Shown one piece after another: positions 59,732-64,000 of a DNA stretch of 64,000 nucleotides (its first letter is position 1; each line of letters begins with the position of its first letter). The stretch comes from Emcibacter sp. SYSU 3D8 (GTDB lineage Bacteria > Pseudomonadota > Alphaproteobacteria > SMXS01), in contig NZ_JBBYXK010000005.1 in the NCBI RefSeq assembly GCF_039655875.1, positions 124,001-188,000 of the forward strand, written 5' to 3'. Made by a program: the position numbers and the translations under genes. The notes under the pieces were generated by a model, which was not told the DNA's origin, searched no databases, and worked only from the letters and a program-made list of their open reading frames with translations.

Positions 59732-62293
59732 ATGCAGATCCCAAAGTGGCAGATTTACCTGTACAGCTTCATCGTCCTTGTCGGGGTGATACTGGCGCTG
59801 CCCAACGTCTTTACCTCGGCACAGCTCGATCGCATGCCGAACTGGCTGCCGAAGAAGCAGGTCACCCTGGGCCTCGATCTTCGCGGCGGCTCGCACCTGG
59901 TGCTCGAAGTGGACTCGAAGGCGCTGATGAAGGAGCGCCTGCAATCCATGGCGGACGACATCGCCACCAAGGTGCGCCAGGACAAGATTTCCAGCGTGCG
60001 CGCCGCACCGGTCGGCGATTCGGTCCTCGTGACGTTCCGCGACCCGAGCCGCGCCGACCAGCTGCGTGAGCTCATCCGCGATGTCACCCAGGCACCGGCC
60101 ACGGCCATGGGGCCGAGCCAGCCGGACGTGGATATTGAATCCGGCGGCGCCACCCAGCTTCGCGTGACGTTCACCGAAGCCGGCACGACCCGGCGGATCA
60201 CGGCAGCCGTAGACCAGAGCCTCGAAGTCGTGCGCAAGCGCATCGACGGCGCCGGCGTGGCCGAGCCGACCATCCAGCGAATCGGCAGCGACCGGATCCT
60301 GGTCCAGCTTCCCGGCGTGCAGGATCCCGGCCGCATCACCAAGCTGCTGGGCGGTACGGCCAAGATGACATTCCATCTGGTCACCACGCCGGTCATGGCC
60401 GGAGAAACACCGCCGCACGGCGTGTTCGTGCTGCCCGACGTGGAAACCGGCGAACAGCTGGCGCTGATCGAGCGGCCGATCGTCACCGGCGATCACCTCG
60501 AGAATTCGGATGTCAGCTTCTCGCAATACACCAGCGAGCCGCAGGTGGGCTTCAAGTTCGACAGCACGGGCGCACAGCAGTTCGGCCGTGCCACCCGTGA
60601 GCACGCAGGCGAGAGAATGGCCATTGTACTGGATGGCAAGGTGCTGAGCGCGCCGCGCATCAACGAACCCATCCTTGGCGGTGCCGGCGTCATCACCGGG
60701 AATTTCACGACCACGGAGGCCAAGGACCTCTCGACCATGCTGAAGGCCGGCGCCCTGCCCGCGCCGCTGACCGTGATCGAGGAACGCACCGTGGGTGCGG
60801 ATCTTGGCGCCGATTCCATCAAGATGGGCGCGTGGACCGGCTTCATCGGCTTCGTGCTGGTGTTCGTCCTGATCCTGTTGCTCTACGGCACCTGGGGCGC
60901 CATCGCCAGCGTGGCGCTGCTCATTCACACCATTCTGACCCTGACGGTGCTGACCCTTCTGGGCGCGACGCTTACCCTCCCGGGCATCGCCGGTATCGTG
61001 CTGGGCATCGGCCTGGCGGTGGACGCCAACGTGCTGATCAACGAACGCATCCGCGAGGAGAGCCGACGCGGGCTGGGAGCCTTCGCCGCATTGGAATACG
61101 GTTTCAAGAAGGCGTTCTCGACCATCATCGACTCCAACATGACGACGCTGTTCGCCGTGATCCTGCTGTTCGCGGTAGGCACCGGTCCGATACGCGGCTT
61201 CGCCATCACCATGGGCCTGGGCATTGTCATCTCACTGTTCACCGCGCTGACCATGGTGCGGGTCATGATGATCTGGTGGATCAAGGTGCGGAAGCTCAAG
61301 GTCCTGAAGATGGACCCGCCGTTCCAGATCGTTCCCACAGGCACGAACATCAGGTTCATGCGCGCCCGCTTCCTGGGCATCGCGGTATCGGCAATCCTGT
61401 CCACGGCCTCGGTCGTGCTGTTCATCGTGCCGGGACTTAACTACGGCATCGATTTCAAGGGCGGCATCCAGATGGAGGTCGAACCGGCTGAAGGGAAGGC
61501 AGACCTCGGCGCAATGCGAGACAAGCTGGGCAGCCTTGGCCTGGGAGACATCTCGTTGCAGGGCGCCGACAACAACACCAGGGTCCTGATCAGGATCGAA
61601 ATTCAGCCTGGTGGAGATGGGGCCCAGCGGGTCGCGGTCGAGAAAGCGCGCGCCGCCATCAACGAGGCGGCGCCCGGCAGCCAGATTTCGCGCACCGAGG
61701 TGGTGGGGCCGAAAATCAGCGGCGAGTTGGCAACCACCGGCATCTACGCGGTACTGGGCGCGAGCATCATCATGCTGCTCTACATCTGGTTCCGCTTCGA
61801 ATGGTACTTCGCCATCGGCGCCATCGTAACCATGATGCTCGACATCACGAAGGTGGTTGGCTTCTTTGCGATCACCCAGCTGGATTTCAATCTCAGCGCC
61901 GTAGCCGCATTGCTGACACTGGTCGGCTATACCGTGAACGACAAGGTCGTCGTGTACGACCGAATGCGCGAGAACATGCGTCTGTTCCAGAAAATGGACC
62001 TGCGTGACATCATCGACAAAAGTATCAATGAGACGCTGACACGCAGCGTCTATACGTCGGCGACCACGCTGCTGGCCATGCTGCCCATGGCGATCTGGGG
62101 CGGATCTGCAGTGGAGAGCTTTGCCGTGCCGATGATTTTCGGCATCGTCATCGCGGCCTCGTCCTCGATCTTCATTGCGGCGCCGATCCTGCTGTTCCTG
62201 GGCGACTGGCGCATCCGGCGCCAGGCCAAGGAGGCGCTGAACGACGATGAAAACGCGAATGTGGGCGGTGTCGATCCGGCGCGGATGCCCTGA
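59732..62293 (+). CDS. secDF: SecDF fused protein-translocase subunit
   Basis: The 853-residue protein joins SecD and SecF, each normally with six transmembrane helices, in one chain. It pulls preproteins through SecYEG using the proton gradient. [18 protein letters not shown] opens the SecD part, [19 protein letters not shown] is the SecD D-x-N motif, and [17 protein letters not shown] opens the SecF part near residue 570, with [21 protein letters not shown] as the SecF counterpart. ATG 59732 has AAGG upstream. A fused SecDF occurs in some alphaproteobacteria and Firmicutes. Its stop overlaps uppP. Confidence 0.96.
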   Translation: MQIPKWQIYLYSFIVLVGVILALPNVFTSAQLDRMPNWLPKKQVTLGLDLRGGSHLVLEVDSKALMKERLQSMADDIATKVRQDKISSVRAAPVGDSVLVTFRDPSRADQLRELIRDVTQAPATAMGPSQPDVDIESGGATQLRVTFTEAGTTRRITAAVDQSLEVVRKRIDGAGVAEPTIQRIGSDRILVQLPGVQDPGRITKLLGGTAKMTFHLVTTPVMAGETPPHGVFVLPDVETGEQLALIERPIVTGDHLENSDVSFSQYTSEPQVGFKFDSTGAQQFGRATREHAGERMAIVLDGKVLSAPRINEPILGGAGVITGNFTTTEAKDLSTMLKAGALPAPLTVIEERTVGADLGADSIKMGAWTGFIGFVLVFVLILLLYGTWGAIASVALLIHTILTLTVLTLLGATLTLPGIAGIVLGIGLAVDANVLINERIREESRRGLGAFAALEYGFKKAFSTIIDSNMTTLFAVILLFAVGTGPIRGFAITMGLGIVISLFTALTMVRVMMIWWIKVRKLKVLKMDPPFQIVPTGTNIRFMRARFLGIAVSAILSTASVVLFIVPGLNYGIDFKGGIQMEVEPAEGKADLGAMRDKLGSLGLGDISLQGADNNTRVLIRIEIQPGGDGAQRVAVEKARAAINEAAPGSQISRTEVVGPKISGELATTGIYAVLGASIIMLLYIWFRFEWYFAIGAIVTMMLDITKVVGFFAITQLDFNLSAVAALLTLVGYTVNDKVVVYDRMRENMRLFQKMDLRDIIDKSINETLTRSVYTSATTLLAMLPMAIWGGSAVESFAVPMIFGIVIAASSSIFIAAPILLFLGDWRIRRQAKEALNDDENANVGGVDPARMP

Positions 62294-63120
62294 TGAGCAT
62301 GATGCTGCTGGCAGCGGATGGCCGGACCTATATCGAGGCCCTGCTGCTGGGCCTGATCGAGGGCCTGACCGAATTCCTGCCTGTGTCGTCGACCGGCCAC
62401 ATCCTGCTGGCCGGTCACTTCATGGGGTTCGAGTCAACCGGCAAGACCTTCGAGGTAGTAATCCAGCTGGGCGCGATCCTTGCCCTGTTGCTGGTCTATG
62501 CCCAGCGCCTGCTGGGCGTGGCCGTGGCCGCGCCTGGCGACCCGAAGGCCCGGCGCTTCATCGCCAGCATCCTGATCGCGTTCCTGCCGGCGGCAGTGAT
62601 CGGCGCACTGGGCCACGATTACATCAAGGATGTGCTGTTCGAGAGCCCCGGCCTGATCTGCGCCACGCTGATCGGCGGCGGATTCATTCTGCTGGTGGTG
62701 GACCGGTTGAAGCTGCCGGTGCGGCATGCCGATGCCATGGCCTATCCGATCCCGATGGCGTTCGGTATCGGTCTTTGCCAGTGCCTCGCCATGGTGCCCG
62801 GCGTTTCCCGCTCGGGCGCCACCATCGTCGGCGCGCTGCTGATGGGCGCCGACAAGCGCTCGGCCGCCGAGTTCTCGTTCTTCCTCGCCATGCCGACCAT
62901 GGTGGGCGCCGTGGTTTACGACGTCTACAAGAACCGCGACGTGCTCGACTTCAGCGACACGGCGCTGATCGCCGTTGGATTCGTCACGGCATTCATCACT
63001 GCGTTACTGGTGGTGCGGGCGTTGCTCGAATTCGTCAGCCGACGTGGATTTGCAGTGTTCGGCTGGTGGCGTATCGCCGTCGGCGTCGCGGGGCTTGCCG
63101 GGCTATCGCTGCTCGGATGA
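62293..63120 (+). CDS. uppP: Undecaprenyl-diphosphatase UppP (BacA)
   Basis: It recycles the murein lipid carrier by removing one phosphate from undecaprenyl pyrophosphate. The 275-residue, about eight-helix protein has the two catalytic motifs: [20 protein letters not shown] (residues ~19-38) and the second [19 protein letters not shown]. The ATG shares one base with the secDF stop (TGATG), so translation is coupled. It is involved in bacitracin tolerance. Confidence 0.96.
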   Translation: MSMMLLAADGRTYIEALLLGLIEGLTEFLPVSSTGHILLAGHFMGFESTGKTFEVVIQLGAILALLLVYAQRLLGVAVAAPGDPKARRFIASILIAFLPAAVIGALGHDYIKDVLFESPGLICATLIGGGFILLVVDRLKLPVRHADAMAYPIPMAFGIGLCQCLAMVPGVSRSGATIVGALLMGADKRSAAEFSFFLAMPTMVGAVVYDVYKNRDVLDFSDTALIAVGFVTAFITALLVVRALLEFVSRRGFAVFGWWRIAVGVAGLAGLSLLG

Positions 63121-63124
63121 GCGC

Positions 63125-63340
63125 CTAGGCGCCTTCCTTCCGCGCGGCCTCGGGCGCCGGCCGGGAGGTGTCGAGGGCGGGCGCCGGTTTCATGCTGATC
63201 GTGGCTTCATCGTCGTCTTCCACAAGACCCTTGCGAAAGCTCTTGATTCCCTTTGCCACGTCGCCCATCAGTTCAGAGAACTTGCCCTTGCCAAAGATGA
63301 GCAGCAGGAGCGCGACGAGCAGGAGAATTTTCCAGGCCAT
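63125..63340 (-). CDS. tatA: Twin-arginine translocase TatA/E-family subunit
   Basis: The 71-residue protein has a short N-terminal membrane helix (MAWKILLLVALLLLIFGKGK), the amphipathic helix FSELMGDVAKGIKSFRKGL and a charged disordered tail, all typical of TatA. TatA oligomers form the Tat passage. GGAGG lies 6 nt before ATG 63340. tatB and tatC are not in the window. It converges with uppP, four bases apart. Confidence 0.9.
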   Translation of the reverse strand: MAWKILLLVALLLLIFGKGKFSELMGDVAKGIKSFRKGLVEDDDEATISMKPAPALDTSRPAPEAARKEGA

Positions 63341-63462
63341 GCGTAACCTCCGAAGCAACCTAACAGCAGGTTGAAGGCCCCCTCATAGACCTTCCCGGCC
63401 AGCGGTTCAAGAGAGGTGCCAAGCGGGTTCCAGCAGCGGCCGGTTACCGGTACCATGCGGTC

Positions 63463-64000
63463 ATGCGAACCCTGCCCGCCCTGATCGGAGTCCTGCTGAT
63501 GCTGTCGATGGTTCAGGCGCATGCCGCGGATGACGCGCTTCCCGAAGGCTTCGTTCGCGCCGACCAGACAGTGCCCGGACTGGTGCTCGACCTGCGCTAT
63601 GCCGGCGCGGACAATTTCGTTGGCCAGCGGATCGACGGATACGAGGCTGTCCATGTCGTACTGACGGCACAGGCTGCCGAGGCACTGGGCAAGGTGCAGG
63701 CCGACCTGCTGCCCTTCGGCCTGGGATTGAAGGTCTTCGACGCCTACCGACCTGCCAGGGCCGTTGCGCATTTCGTCCGCTGGTCGTCCATGCCGGACGA
63801 TCCGGCCACAAAGCGCGCCTATTACCCCGATATCGACAAGCAGAAGCTGTTCGAGGAAGGCTATGTGGCGACCCGCTCGAGCCATAGCCGCGGCAGCACG
63901 CTGGACCTGACGCTGGTCAGCATCGACAGGGACGGCGCGGCACGTGAGCTGGACATGGGCACGCCGTTCGACTTCTTCGGCCCGGAATCATGGCCTGACT
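63463..64000 (+). CDS. Exported D-alanyl-D-alanine dipeptidase (VanX/DdpX family), partial
   Basis: This is a partial gene; about 179 residues are seen before the window ends. A signal peptide (hydrophobic LIGVLLMLSMVQAHA, cleavage near AHA|AD) marks it as periplasmic. FDAYRP and HSRGSTLDLTL give the M15D zinc motif (His141, Asp148); the third zinc ligand would lie beyond the edge. Family members cleave D-Ala-D-Ala dipeptide; with the signal peptide this is a murein-turnover or DdpX-like enzyme, not evidence of vancomycin resistance. It is divergent from tatA. Confidence 0.88.
   Translation, partial: MRTLPALIGVLLMLSMVQAHAADDALPEGFVRADQTVPGLVLDLRYAGADNFVGQRIDGYEAVHVVLTAQAAEALGKVQADLLPFGLGLKVFDAYRPARAVAHFVRWSSMPDDPATKRAYYPDIDKQKLFEEGYVATRSSHSRGSTLDLTLVSIDRDGAARELDMGTPFDFFGPESWPD

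Noticed and set aside
1-64000. CRISPR arrays, prophage, insertion sequences or secondary-metabolite clusters
   Set aside because: No spaced direct-repeat array, transposase, integrase, phage structural gene or large multidomain synthase was seen. Two short nucleases and a toxin-antitoxin pair are not evidence of these.

Overview
The window looks like a chromosomal segment of a high-GC Gram-negative alphaproteobacterium. The order 'SUV3-like helicase - S4 protein - ferredoxin FdxA - CarD - RpoH', a NepR-like anti-sigma peptide, an EcfG-type promoter, a fused SecDF, B12-dependent methylmalonyl-CoA mutase and large TonB receptors all point that way. The exact order is uncertain; many SDR, NTF2/SnoaL-like and TonB receptor genes recall environmental degraders (sphingomonad- or Rhodospirillales-like). 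There is no rRNA, CRISPR array, transposase, integrase or phage gene.

Layout. 0-5.6 kb: a partial AGE-family epimerase and methylmalonyl-CoA mutase, an Old Yellow Enzyme-like oxidoreductase, then a small accessory patch with an unknown gene divergent from an RHH-antitoxin/Doc-toxin pair. 5.6-12.3 kb: RNA helicase, Hsp15-like S4 protein, TerB-like protein, FdxA, CarD and heat-shock sigma factor, with three clear terminators, then a secreted SNase-like nuclease and a 32-residue membrane peptide. 12.5-13.3 kb: tRNA-Arg(CCT), a zinc-ribbon protein and a NepR-like peptide. 13.5-30.3 kb: mostly metabolic and envelope genes: S1/P1 nuclease, K+-channel-like protein, GFA protein, SDR with two tandem NTF2-like proteins, MFS pump, flavin protein, homocysteine S-methyltransferase with divergent TetR, a D-Ala-D-Ala carboxypeptidase with SPOR domain, NUDIX, DksA-like and SYLF proteins, MetY-like sulfhydrylase, a second SDR, and a desaturase. 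30.7-33.8 kb: class Ia ribonucleotide reductase NrdA/NrdB, with no visible ATP-cone. 33.8-42.7 kb: DUF2726 protein, thioesterase, an RND pump (permease and lipoprotein adaptor), an MltF-like transglycosylase and an NTF2-like protein.

42.7-48.7 kb holds two tandem TonB-dependent receptors sharing a 587-bp identical block, the same 17-bp upstream motif and the same strong ribosome-site-like element far upstream of the start. 48.8-52.8 kb: RlmJ, GNAT, transglutaminase-like protein, a PRC-barrel protein behind an exact EcfG-type promoter, and an AI-2E family permease. 52.9-59.0 kb: a minus-strand tonB-exbB-exbD-exbD-TPR cluster with its own promoter and terminator, downstream of an OmpR-family two-component pair. 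59.2-64 kb: a small exported protein, fused SecDF, UppP, TatA and the start of an exported VanX-like dipeptidase.

How it works together. The TonB/ExbB/ExbD cluster could energise the two receptors 4-10 kb away. UppP, the D,D-carboxypeptidase, MltF-like enzyme and VanX-like dipeptidase act on the murein cycle. SecDF and TatA serve export. RpoH, NepR and the EcfG-type promoter mark heat-shock and general stress control. All functional statements rest on reading the translations and DNA by eye; no database search was run.
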